A DNA stretch of 64,000 nucleotides, taken from the NCBI GenBank assembly GCA_964475165.1, contig CAYYVN010000002.1, forward strand, positions 1 through 64,000, given 5' to 3'. Of this stretch, positions 32,273 to 40,630 are shown piece by piece (the stretch's first letter is position 1; each line of letters begins with the position of its first letter). Below the pieces are notes generated by a model that was not told the origin of the DNA, searched no databases, and saw nothing but the letters and a program-made list of their open reading frames with translations. The translations under genes and the position numbers were made by a program. Source of the DNA: CAYUHK01 sp964475165. Lineage in GTDB: Bacteria; Verrucomicrobiota; Kiritimatiellia; JAAZAB01.

Positions 32273-34876
32273 ATGAGCAAAGCCTTGATCATCGCTGAGA
32301 AACCATCCGTGGCCGCCGATCTGGCGCGGGCCTTAGGGGGCTTTAGTAAACAGGGCGATTTTTATGAGAGCGAGCAATACTTGTTGGCGGCTGCCCTGGG
32401 CCATCTGCTCGAGATTTGCCCTCCGGAACATTGTGAAGTTAAACGCGGTAAATGGCTGCTGGCCAATCTGCCCGTTATTCCCGAAAGCTTTGATCTCAAG
32501 CCCCTGCCCAAAACAGTCTCTCGCTTGAAATTGCTCCTGCGCCTCATGCGGCGTCAGGATGTGCAAGTCTTGATTAATGCCTGCGATGCCGGGCGCGAAG
32601 GGGAGTTGATCTTCCGCTATATCGTGCAGTATGCACGCTCGCGCAAGCCGATCCGCCGGCTGTGGCTGCAATCGTTGACCACGGCGGCTATCCGGGATGG
32701 CTTTGCGGCTTTACGCGATGATATCGCCCTGCAGCCCTTGGCGGCCGCGGCCCTGTGTCGCTCAGAAGCCGATTGGTTGGTGGGCATCAACAGCACCCGG
32801 GCCATGACGGCTTTCAATTCCAAACAGGGTGGCTTTCATTTAACAACCGTGGGGCGCGTGCAGACGCCCACCTTGGCTATCATCGTGGAGCGCGAGGAGT
32901 TGATCCGCAAGTTCACGCCACGGGCCTATTGGGAAGTGCAGGCCACTTTTCAAGCCGCCCAAGGCAGCTATAGCGGGCGCTGGTTCGATGAAACTTTCCA
33001 TAAGGATAAAAATGGCGATAGCGAACTTAAACCCGAACGTATTTGGGATGAAGCGCAGGCGCAGGCCATTCGCGCTCGCTGCTTGCACCAGCCTGGCGTG
33101 GTCACGGAGACCAGTAAGCCCACGACGCAACTCTCGCCCGCGCTCTTTGATCTGACCAGTCTGCAACGCGAGGCCAACGGGCGTTTCGGGTTTTCGGCCC
33201 GCCGCACACTGCAGCTGGCCCAGGCGTTATATGAGCGCCATAAAGCCCTGACTTATCCGCGCACCGACGCGCGGGCCTTGCCGGAGGACTATATCGCTCC
33301 GGTCATCAAAACGCTGAAAGCGTTGACGGCTACCGCTTATGGTCCTTGGGCGGCACCGATCCTGGAACAGGGGTGGGTGCGCCCCAATAAACGTATCTTT
33401 AACAACGCCAAAATCTCCGATCACTTTGCCATCATTCCCACCGGCAAGAGCCCTAAGACCTTGCGCGATGATGAGGGCAAGATTTATGATTTGGTTACCC
33501 GCCGTTTCCTGGCCGTTTTTTATCCAGCGGCGGAATTCCTGGCCACAGTGCGCATCACCCGTGTGGGGCAGGATCCCTTCCGGAGTGAGGGCAAGGTCTT
33601 GGTCAATCCCGGTTGGCAGGCTGTCTATGGCAAGGAGGCGCCGGCCGGGCAAACGCCGCCGCTGACGCCAGTGCATCCTGATGAAATCGTTCAGACCACC
33701 GCCCTCGAATTGCGGGCAGAGCAGACCAAACCGCCGGCCCGTTTTACGGAAGCCACTTTGCTTTCGGCCATGGAGGGCGCCGGTAAACTGGTGGAGGATG
33801 AAGAGCTGCGCGAAGCCATGCGCGCTAAGGGCCTGGGAACCCCGGCCACGCGGGCGGCCATCATCGAAGGGTTGATTTATGAGACCTATCTCATTCGCCA
33901 GGGGCGCGAGCTCTATCCCACCGCTAAAGCCTTCTCCTTGATGGCGCTCTTGCGCGGCTTGGGGATCAGCGAGTTGAGCTCGCCGGAATTAACCGGCAAC
34001 TGGGAATTCAAGCTTAAACAGATCGAACAGGGCCAGTTGCAGCGTCCCGATTTCATGCGCGAGATTGCCGCCATGACCCGGCGCATCGTGGAACAAGCCA
34101 AGGCTTATGAACATGATACGGTACCGGGTACTTTCGGCACTCTGCAAACCCCTTGCCCCAAATGCGCGGGCAGCATCCAAGAAAATTATAAGAAATTTCA
34201 GTGTCAAGATTGCGAGTTTTCCATCTGGAAAACCTTGGCCGGTCGCCAATTCGAGTTGGCGGAAATGGAAACGTTGCTCAGCGAGCGCAGGGTGGGGCCC
34301 TTGGAACACTTTCGCAGCCATAAAGGCAAAACCTTTACAGCCCGGGTGATCCTGACCCCGGAATTGAAGCTGGCCTTCGATTTTGAACAGGATACGGAAG
34401 CGCTGATGGCCACCCCAGCGGATTTCAGCGGCCAGGAGCCGCTGGGCCAGTGCCCGGTTTGCGGTAGTCCCGTTTTTGAGCATGGCCGTTATTATGTCTG
34501 TGAGAAATCCGTGGGGCCTTCGCCCACCTGTCGTTTTTGTTCCGGCACCATCATCCTGCAGCAGGTGGTGGATCGTGCTCAGATGGCCAAGTTATTGACT
34601 GATGGTCGCACCGATTTGTTATCGAAATTCATCTCCCGCAAGGGGCGGCCCTTTCGGGCCTTTTTGGTGCAGCAGGATGGTCAGATAAAGTTTGAGTTTG
34701 AGAAGTCATCCAAGACGACGCGCTCGGCCTCCGCCAAGCCCAAATCCAAACGGGCCCCGCGCGCTTCCCAACCCAAACGAGTCTCGCGCCCTTCCAAATC
34801 AGGATCTTCCGCCGCAGCCGGCGCCAAGAGCGTCCCGCCGGCTACGACCGAGAAGCTGGCGGATTCCGATCCTTGA
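32273..34876 (+). CDS. topB: DNA topoisomerase III-type (type IA) with C-terminal zinc modules
   Basis: A type IA topoisomerase of 867 residues that passes single DNA strands. The Toprim start SKALIIAEKPSVAADLARALGG, NACDAGREGELIFRYI, TVGRVQTPTLAIIVERE and the active-site region ALTYPRTDARALPEDY (catalytic Tyr in YPRTD) are all clear. The C-terminal part has a zinc-like CPKCAGSIQENYKKFQCQDC, a second CPVCGSPV ... YVCEKSVGPSPTCRFC, each followed by a short repeated domain (SHKGKTFTARV and SRKGRPFRAFLV), and then a highly basic Lys/Arg/Ser/Pro tail of about 65 residues. The true start is the ATG at 32273; the longer open frame upstream overlaps arnC. Confidence 0.92.
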   Translation: MSKALIIAEKPSVAADLARALGGFSKQGDFYESEQYLLAAALGHLLEICPPEHCEVKRGKWLLANLPVIPESFDLKPLPKTVSRLKLLLRLMRRQDVQVLINACDAGREGELIFRYIVQYARSRKPIRRLWLQSLTTAAIRDGFAALRDDIALQPLAAAALCRSEADWLVGINSTRAMTAFNSKQGGFHLTTVGRVQTPTLAIIVEREELIRKFTPRAYWEVQATFQAAQGSYSGRWFDETFHKDKNGDSELKPERIWDEAQAQAIRARCLHQPGVVTETSKPTTQLSPALFDLTSLQREANGRFGFSARRTLQLAQALYERHKALTYPRTDARALPEDYIAPVIKTLKALTATAYGPWAAPILEQGWVRPNKRIFNNAKISDHFAIIPTGKSPKTLRDDEGKIYDLVTRRFLAVFYPAAEFLATVRITRVGQDPFRSEGKVLVNPGWQAVYGKEAPAGQTPPLTPVHPDEIVQTTALELRAEQTKPPARFTEATLLSAMEGAGKLVEDEELREAMRAKGLGTPATRAAIIEGLIYETYLIRQGRELYPTAKAFSLMALLRGLGISELSSPELTGNWEFKLKQIEQGQLQRPDFMREIAAMTRRIVEQAKAYEHDTVPGTFGTLQTPCPKCAGSIQENYKKFQCQDCEFSIWKTLAGRQFELAEMETLLSERRVGPLEHFRSHKGKTFTARVILTPELKLAFDFEQDTEALMATPADFSGQEPLGQCPVCGSPVFEHGRYYVCEKSVGPSPTCRFCSGTIILQQVVDRAQMAKLLTDGRTDLLSKFISRKGRPFRAFLVQQDGQIKFEFEKSSKTTRSASAKPKSKRAPRASQPKRVSRPSKSGSSAAAGAKSVPPATTEKLADSDP

Positions 34877-34912
34877 AGACCGTCGGCCGCTACCGAGGCT
34901 GGCTTTGCCTGC

Positions 34913-34942
34913 TTGAACTCTGGGTGGACGTTATGCTATAAG
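34913..34942 (+). promoter_or_regulatory. Putative promoter for tig-clpP-clpX
   Basis: TTGAAC (34913-34918), 18-base spacer, and an extended -10 TGC-TATAAG (34937-34942). The trigger factor ATG lies about 92 bases downstream. A strong match. Confidence 0.62.
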
Positions 34943-35033
34943 AAACATCTTGTTTTTTGATGCAATCGGCGGAAGTGTGCGGCGAGGAAAGTCTGGGGGA
35001 GCGCGGCCGTTGCTTCCAGCAGAAAGGATAGGC

Positions 35034-36362
35034 ATGAAAGTAAAAATTGAAAAAGCAGGCCCGTGTCGCAGGCTGCTTAAAGTGGAATTGCCCGCGGCCC
35101 AGGCCGAGGCCGAATATGCTAAAGTGATCGCGGCCTGGAGCAGCGCAGCGGCCTTGCCGGGCTTTCGTAAGGGTAAGGCTCCCGCCGCCTTGGTGGAGAG
35201 GCATTATGCCAAGGATATCGAAGAGGAAGTCAAGGAACGCCTGGTGGCTCTTTCCTATCGTCAGGCTCTGGCGCAGGAAAAACTGGAGCCGCTGGCCATC
35301 CTGAATGTGGAGTCAACCTTGACCAGGGGGCAACCCATGACCTATCAGGTAACTTTGGATGTGCCGCCCGAATTTAAGCTGCCCAAATATAAAGGCCTCT
35401 ATTTGAAAGATGGCCCCACGGCCGTGACCGATGAGCAGGTTCAACAGCGCCTCGATTTAAGACTGGATCAAGCGGCGAGGTATGAGCCGGCCCCGGAGCG
35501 ACCGGTACAAAAGGATGATCTGGCACAAATTGATTACCAAGGCAGTTATGCCGGAAAATCCCTCGCAACCTTCGATAAATCAGCGGCGGGCCTGGGGCAG
35601 GGCAAAGATTTTTGGGTCATGGTCAATGAAAATGCCTTTTTGCCTGGGTTCGATGTCGGTCTGTTGGGGATGTCGCTCGGTGAACGCAAGGAGATCACGG
35701 TAGTTTTTCCGAATGATTTCAAGATCAAGCCGCTGGCCGGTCAGAGCGCGGTCTATGAGGTTGTTCTCAAGGCTATCCGAGAGAAAAAGCGGCCGGCGCT
35801 GGATGAAACCCTCTTCAAGGCCTGGCAGGTGGATTCGGAAGCGGCTTTGCGCGAGCAATTGCGCCAGGAGCTGCAGGCCGAAGCGCATCGTCGGGAACGG
35901 GCGCGCCTGAAGGATGAAGTCTGCCGCCTGCTTTTGAGCAAAACACCTTTTGATCTACCGGTCACCGTGGTGCAGGAAGAGACCCGTGTCATGTTTGCCT
36001 CGCTGGTTCGCGAGCAGCTCATGCAGGGCCTGACCCGCGAGCAGGTCGCCGGTCAGCGCGATCAATTATTGACGGCTGCCGAGCGTTCCGCCACGGAGAA
36101 GGTCAAACTGGGCTATATTTTACATCGGATTGCCGAAGAGGAAAAAATCACCGTCGCGGATGCCGATTTGGAAGCCGAGCTTCAACAAATGGCGACCCGT
36201 TACCGGATGCCGCTCGAGGAATTGCGAAAAACGCTCACGGAAAAGAAGGAATTGGATGCTATCCGGCATGAAATGCGCATGCATAAGACGCTGGATATGA
36301 TCCTGGAAAATGCCAAGATCGGGGAAGATCCAGGGTTTTTTAAGCGCCTGATAGGCGCTTAA
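35034..36362 (+). CDS. tig: Trigger factor
   Basis: The ribosome-bound chaperone with peptidyl-prolyl isomerase activity, 442 residues. The N-terminal ribosome-docking domain contains PGFRKGKAPAALVERHY, equivalent to the GFRxGK signature loop. The FKBP-like PPIase domain spans about residues 160-250 (QIDYQGSYAG ... FLPGFDVGLLGMSLGERKEITVVFP), and the helical chaperone arms follow. AAAGGATAGGC precedes the ATG at 35034. It heads the standard tig-clpP-clpX order, so folding and proteolysis genes share a promoter. Confidence 0.96.
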   Translation: MKVKIEKAGPCRRLLKVELPAAQAEAEYAKVIAAWSSAAALPGFRKGKAPAALVERHYAKDIEEEVKERLVALSYRQALAQEKLEPLAILNVESTLTRGQPMTYQVTLDVPPEFKLPKYKGLYLKDGPTAVTDEQVQQRLDLRLDQAARYEPAPERPVQKDDLAQIDYQGSYAGKSLATFDKSAAGLGQGKDFWVMVNENAFLPGFDVGLLGMSLGERKEITVVFPNDFKIKPLAGQSAVYEVVLKAIREKKRPALDETLFKAWQVDSEAALREQLRQELQAEAHRRERARLKDEVCRLLLSKTPFDLPVTVVQEETRVMFASLVREQLMQGLTREQVAGQRDQLLTAAERSATEKVKLGYILHRIAEEEKITVADADLEAELQQMATRYRMPLEELRKTLTEKKELDAIRHEMRMHKTLDMILENAKIGEDPGFFKRLIGA

Positions 36363-36376
36363 TCTAGGAGGGGATT

Positions 36377-36988
36377 ATGACCGTTAAAAATCAAATGCTG
36401 GTGCCGATGGTCGTTGAACAAACCGGGCGCGGAGAACGCGCTTATGATATTTACTCGCGTCTGCTCAAGGACCGTGTGATTTTTTTGGGCTCGGCCATCA
36501 GCGACGAAGTCAGCAGCTTAATCGTGGCCCAATTGCTCTTTCTGCAGCATGAAGATGCCACTAAAGAAATCAGTTTCTATATCAATTCGCCGGGCGGTTC
36601 GGTCACAGCTGGCATGGCCATTTATGATACATTACAGTTTGTGAAATGCGATGTGGCCACCTATTGCGTTGGCCAGGCGGCCAGCATGGGAGCTTTGCTG
36701 CTGGCGGCGGGCACCAAGGGCAAGCGTTTCGCCCTGCCGCATGCTCGCATCATGCTGCATCAGCCGGCCGGCGGCACGGAAGGCGTCGCCGCTGATATCG
36801 GCATTCACGCCCGCGAAATTTTGAGAATCCGTGATGTCTTGAATGCTGTCCTGGCCAAGCATACCGGCAAAACCGTGGAAATGATCGCCAAGGATTCTGA
36901 TCGGGATTATTTCATGACGGCCGAAGAAGCCCGTAAATATGGGCTGGTCGATGAAGTCATCATCAGTCGCAAGAAATCCAAAGCATAA
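36377..36988 (+). CDS. clpP: ATP-dependent Clp protease proteolytic subunit
   Basis: A 203-residue serine peptidase that assembles as a tetradecamer and works with ClpX or ClpA. The catalytic serine is in GQAASMGALLLAAG (Ser103), the histidine in RIMLHQPAGG (His128) and the aspartate in the DSDRD stretch near residue 175. NSPGGSVTAGMAIYD forms the oxyanion-hole region. A strong AGGAGGGG lies before the ATG. It is followed by clpX after 50 bases. Confidence 0.97.
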   Translation: MTVKNQMLVPMVVEQTGRGERAYDIYSRLLKDRVIFLGSAISDEVSSLIVAQLLFLQHEDATKEISFYINSPGGSVTAGMAIYDTLQFVKCDVATYCVGQAASMGALLLAAGTKGKRFALPHARIMLHQPAGGTEGVAADIGIHAREILRIRDVLNAVLAKHTGKTVEMIAKDSDRDYFMTAEEARKYGLVDEVIISRKKSKA

Positions 36989-37038
36989 ATAATTATCGCA
37001 ACCAAGATCTCGGCCTGGCAAGGGGCCCATAGAGTCTG

Positions 37039-38373
37039 ATGACAACAAAATCCAAAACAAATCATTGTGCGTTCTGCGGCCGTTCGCGCGCCCAAGCCGG
37101 GTTTTTAATTGCCGGTCCGGGCGTCCATATCTGTGGAGCCTGTGTGGAACTGTGCAGTACTATCCTGCAACAAGAACAGGCCGCTCAGACGCCGCCGCGG
37201 CAGCAGCCCTTGCGTGTGCCGCCACCTCATGAAATCAAGGCGTTCCTGGATGATTATGTGATTGGGCAAGCGCATGCCAAGAAGGTTTTAGCGGTGGCGG
37301 TGCATAATCATTATAAGCGCTTGATGCAAGAAACGCATTTCCCCAAAGATAATCCCCTGGCCGATATCGAGATTCAAAAAAGCAATATCCTGCTCATCGG
37401 GCCTACGGGCAGCGGCAAAACCCTCCTGGCTCAGACGCTGGCGCGGATGCTGGATGTGCCCTTCAGCATCGCCGATGCCACGCCTTTAACCGAAGCTGGT
37501 TATGTGGGGGAAGATGTGGAAACGATTCTTTTACGCCTGGTACAAGCCGCAGATATGAATGTGGCGCGGGCGGAAGAAGGCATCATCTATATTGATGAAA
37601 TTGATAAAATTGGGCGCAAGGCGGAAAATGTCTCCATCACGCGCGATGTTTCCGGCGAGGGCGTGCAGCAGGCCCTGTTGAAAATCCTGGAGGGGACCCA
37701 GGCTAATGTTCCCCTGCATGGCGGCCGCAAACATCCCCAGGAACAGTTCATTAAAGTTAATACAGAGGGTATCCTCTTTATCTGTGGCGGCGCTTTCGTC
37801 GGCTTGGAAGAAATCATCCAGAGCCGCCTGGGTAAATCTCAGATCGGCTTCCAGGGCCGGGGCGCACCGGAAGATGCGCTGAGCCGAGCATCTCCCGAGG
37901 CCTCGGCTTCGATCATCAGCGCCGTGGAGCCGGAAGACTTGATTCGTTTCGGCATGATCCCTGAATTCGTGGGCCGCCTGCCCGTGGTCACGGCCCTGGA
38001 GGAGTTAACGGAAAGCGATCTGGTACGCGTATTGGTCGAGCCGCGCAATAGTATGCTTCGCCAGTATGAGAAGTTACTGGCGATGGAGGAGATCAAGTTG
38101 ACTTTTGCGCCGGCGGCTTTACGGGAATTGGCGCGGTTGGCTATCCGCAAAAAGACCGGCGCGCGCGCGCTTCGCGCCATCCTCGAACGCGTGATGCTCG
38201 ATATCATGTATGAGGCGCCCACCCAAAAAGGATCCCAGACATGCCATATCACGCCGACCATTATCCAGCGCCATCTGGCCCATCTCCCGCCGCCTGCTCC
38301 GGCCGCATCGCCGCGCCGGCGGCCATCCAAGCGCAAGCCTAAAGCGGCGGCCGCCGCCGAGCAAGTGGCTTGA
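37039..38373 (+). CDS. clpX: ATP-dependent Clp protease ATP-binding subunit ClpX
   Basis: The AAA+ unfoldase for ClpP, 444 residues. The N-terminal zinc domain has Cys10, Cys13, Cys32 and Cys35 (HCAFC ... HICGACVELC). Walker A is IGPTGSGKTLLAQTLA, Walker B is GIIYIDEIDKIGRK, the pore and ClpP-contact regions include IGFQGRG (the IGF-loop form), and sensor 2 lies in KKTGARALRAILE. The C-terminus ends in an Ala/Lys/Arg-rich tail. It converges on panD with a 109-base gap in which I see no convincing terminator. Confidence 0.97.
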   Translation: MTTKSKTNHCAFCGRSRAQAGFLIAGPGVHICGACVELCSTILQQEQAAQTPPRQQPLRVPPPHEIKAFLDDYVIGQAHAKKVLAVAVHNHYKRLMQETHFPKDNPLADIEIQKSNILLIGPTGSGKTLLAQTLARMLDVPFSIADATPLTEAGYVGEDVETILLRLVQAADMNVARAEEGIIYIDEIDKIGRKAENVSITRDVSGEGVQQALLKILEGTQANVPLHGGRKHPQEQFIKVNTEGILFICGGAFVGLEEIIQSRLGKSQIGFQGRGAPEDALSRASPEASASIISAVEPEDLIRFGMIPEFVGRLPVVTALEELTESDLVRVLVEPRNSMLRQYEKLLAMEEIKLTFAPAALRELARLAIRKKTGARALRAILERVMLDIMYEAPTQKGSQTCHITPTIIQRHLAHLPPPAPAASPRRRPSKRKPKAAAAAEQVA

Positions 38374-38482
38374 AAGAGAAGTTTAGCGGTCGCGGCCTGG
38401 ATATGACCACTGCCCGTGAAGCTGTTCTGGCAGGCCCCGCGTCCGGCTCGGAGCTGCGCAGAGAACAACCGCCGGGGTAGGC

Positions 38483-38848
38483 TCAGGTCTCTTTTAGTGG
38501 AGCTGCTGGACGATTATGTTCATCCAGGGTCAGGATGAACGGTCGCTGACGGCATGCTTCAGCGGTGGGTACCAGCGCGAAAGCCATGATCACCACCTGG
38601 TCGCCCACGGCACCCAGATGCGCCGCCGGCCCATTCAGGCAAATAACACCCGAACCTGGTTGACCAGAAATAGCATAGGTTTCAAAACGGTTCCCGTTGG
38701 CGAGGTTGGAAACAAGCACCTTCTCATAGGGCAGCAAATGCACGGCATCCATCAGGTCGCGATCGATGATGATACTGCCCTCATAGTCCAAAGCGATTTG
38801 GGTCACTCGGGCTTGATGCAATTTAGACTTCAGCATGATTGAGTACAT
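38483..38848 (-). CDS. panD: Aspartate 1-decarboxylase
   Basis: It makes beta-alanine for pantothenate synthesis using a pyruvoyl group formed by self-cleavage. The 121-residue proenzyme matches E. coli PanD in length and start (MYSIMLKSKLHQARVT). The cleavage site Gly24-Ser25 lies in DYEGSIIID, and NGNRFETYAISG and GPAAHLGAVGDQVVIMAF are conserved. GGGAG is 7 bases before the ATG. It is convergent with clpX and divergent from the nucleotidase gene; no other pan genes are near. Confidence 0.96.
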   Translation of the reverse strand: MYSIMLKSKLHQARVTQIALDYEGSIIIDRDLMDAVHLLPYEKVLVSNLANGNRFETYAISGQPGSGVICLNGPAAHLGAVGDQVVIMAFALVPTAEACRQRPFILTLDEHNRPAAPLKET

Positions 38849-38897
38849 GATTATACTCCCGCTATGGCTTAAGAGCCGGAATATGGGAAACGCCCTT

Positions 38898-38925
38898 AAT
38901 ATAGCAGCCTGTTTCAGTAGCGCAA
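38898..38925 (-). promoter_or_regulatory. Putative promoter for panD
   Basis: On the minus strand, TTGCGC (38925-38920), 16-base spacer, then TATATT (38903-38898), about 50 bases before the panD ATG. Confidence 0.42.
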
Positions 38926-38948
38926 GATTGAATTATGGTGGAGGTAGA

Positions 38949-40517
38949 ATGAAAAGGTGTTTTTGCATCAGTCTGGCCATGAGCCTGCTGGTGGCCATGG
39001 TTTATGCGGGCGAGGTGCCCCTCACTTTACTCTATACCACCGATATCCATGGGCATTTGGAGGCTTTGGGCTCGGAAGGCGAAAAAACTGCCGGCGGTGG
39101 GCTGCTGCGCTGCGCCACGCTGATTAAAGATATCCGCGCCCGAGAACCCAATGTGATGCTGATTGATGGCGGCGATTTGTTTCAAGGTTCCGTGGAAAGT
39201 TTTTTGACAGGGGGCGCTGTGATCAGTCGCGTCGTGCAAGCCCTGCGCTATGATGCTTTGGTGATTGGCAATCATGAATTTGATTGGGGCCTCACCAACC
39301 TATTAGGCTTTTATGCCCAGACCCAACTCCCCGTGCTGGCGGCCAATATCAGCACCAGCGCCGCTCGTGAGCCGGCCCGCTTTGATTGGCAGCCGTTTAT
39401 CATCAAAGATCTGGCCGGTGTGCGCGTGGCCATCATCGGCTTGGCCAACCCCATGACGCCCGGCTGGATTCGCCCGCGGCTCCTGGAAGGCCTGGTCTTT
39501 GAGAAATCGGTTGCCGCCCTGCGCCGTGTTTTGCCAGCCGTGCGCGCCCAGCATGCGGATGTTTTGGTGCTGGCAGCGCATCAGGGCTGGCGCCAGTGGG
39601 GCGACGATGCCGCCAATGAAATCAACGCCTTGGCCCGGGCGTTTCCGGAGATAGATGTGATCTTAGGCGGGCATACGCATGTGGCCGTGGAGGGCATGGA
39701 ACTGCAGGGCGTGGCCTATATTCAACCTGGCGCGCATGGCCTCTGGCTGGCCAAAGTGCAAATGCAGGTGGATACCAATCGGCATTGCGTGGTGCGCCGC
39801 ACGGCAGAATTGATCGCCGTGGATTCCTCCATTCCCCAGGATCCTGAACTGACCCAGCAGAGCGCGCCGGCCTTGGCGGACACCAAAAACTATTTACGCC
39901 AGGAACTGGGCCAGACCATCAGGGAGCTCAGCGCCCAGTCGCCTTATCCCGGGCAATCATCCGTCCAGGCGCTGCTGGCTGCCGCCATCGCGGAAGCTGT
40001 GCAGGCGGATGTGGTCTTCCATGGCACGCTGAGCAGCGCGTCATTGGCTGCCGGTCGCATTAGGATGCGCGATCTCTGGCGCATTGTGCCCTATGAAAAT
40101 ACGATTGGCGTAGCACAGCTGACCCTCGCAGAGTTGGCTGAAATTCTGGAAGAAAATAGCCGCTATTGGAGGACCAGACAGTTTCGCGGTCTGTCCGGCC
40201 TGACCTATGAGCTGGTCAGAGTTTCAGATGCGGGGCCCGCCAAATACCAGGTGCAAAATATCCGCCTGTTGGACGGATCTGTGCCACCTCCAGGCGCGCG
40301 TTTACGAGTGGCTTTTAATAGTCATGACCTCGCTTCGGCTGGCGCCCGTTTCCCGCGTTTACGGGAGATAGCCGAACAGCCGGCGGCCCGGCTGCAGGAG
40401 ACGGATGTGGATACGCGCCGCGCGGTCAGGGCCTATATCCAAAAGCATTCGCCATTGGATATAAGCGCCGTGGAAAGCGCTCGGCTGGTGCGCCGTCGAG
40501 GGTCTCCGAAGCCATAA
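38949..40517 (+). CDS. Periplasmic 5'-nucleotidase / UDP-sugar-hydrolase-type metallophosphatase
   Basis: A 522-residue exported enzyme likely to dephosphorylate nucleotides outside the cytoplasm. The signal peptide is CISLAMSLLVAMVYAG. The two-metal motif set is complete: TTDIHGHLE, LIDGGDLFQGS, VIGNHEFDWG, VLAAHQG and DVILGGHTHVA. The C-terminal substrate domain has PYENTIGVAQLTLAELAEILEE. The ATG at 38949 follows GGAGG closely; the frame is open further upstream but that part overlaps the panD start region and would put the signal peptide inside. An alternative is a SoxB/YhcR-type phosphoesterase. Confidence 0.9.
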   Translation: MKRCFCISLAMSLLVAMVYAGEVPLTLLYTTDIHGHLEALGSEGEKTAGGGLLRCATLIKDIRAREPNVMLIDGGDLFQGSVESFLTGGAVISRVVQALRYDALVIGNHEFDWGLTNLLGFYAQTQLPVLAANISTSAAREPARFDWQPFIIKDLAGVRVAIIGLANPMTPGWIRPRLLEGLVFEKSVAALRRVLPAVRAQHADVLVLAAHQGWRQWGDDAANEINALARAFPEIDVILGGHTHVAVEGMELQGVAYIQPGAHGLWLAKVQMQVDTNRHCVVRRTAELIAVDSSIPQDPELTQQSAPALADTKNYLRQELGQTIRELSAQSPYPGQSSVQALLAAAIAEAVQADVVFHGTLSSASLAAGRIRMRDLWRIVPYENTIGVAQLTLAELAEILEENSRYWRTRQFRGLSGLTYELVRVSDAGPAKYQVQNIRLLDGSVPPPGARLRVAFNSHDLASAGARFPRLREIAEQPAARLQETDVDTRRAVRAYIQKHSPLDISAVESARLVRRRGSPKP

Positions 40518-40560
40518 TCAGTGCTGGCCGTGGCGGATCTAGCCATGGCGCAGTCTCTCA

Positions 40561-40590
40561 TTGGCAGCCCGCTCCCGTTTCTGGTATAGT
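40561..40590 (+). promoter_or_regulatory. Putative promoter for uvrA operon
   Basis: TTGGCA (40561-40566), 18-base spacer and TATAGT (40585-40590), 40 bases before the uvrA ATG. I see no LexA-type operator overlapping it. Confidence 0.58.
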
Positions 40591-40630
40591 CAACACTTGG
40601 CTCAAAATGGATTTGGCGGGGATATCAAGC

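Noticed and set aside
34970..35033. GAGGAAAGTC string before tig resembling the conserved core of RNase P RNA
   Set aside because: Only about 60 bases lie between it and the trigger factor start; the rest of the RNase P RNA (hundreds of bases and the ACAGAA element) is missing.
38850..38855. Perfect TATAAT next to the panD start
   Set aside because: It ends two bases before the ATG and has no -35 partner; it is part of the spacer after the GGGAG ribosome-binding site.
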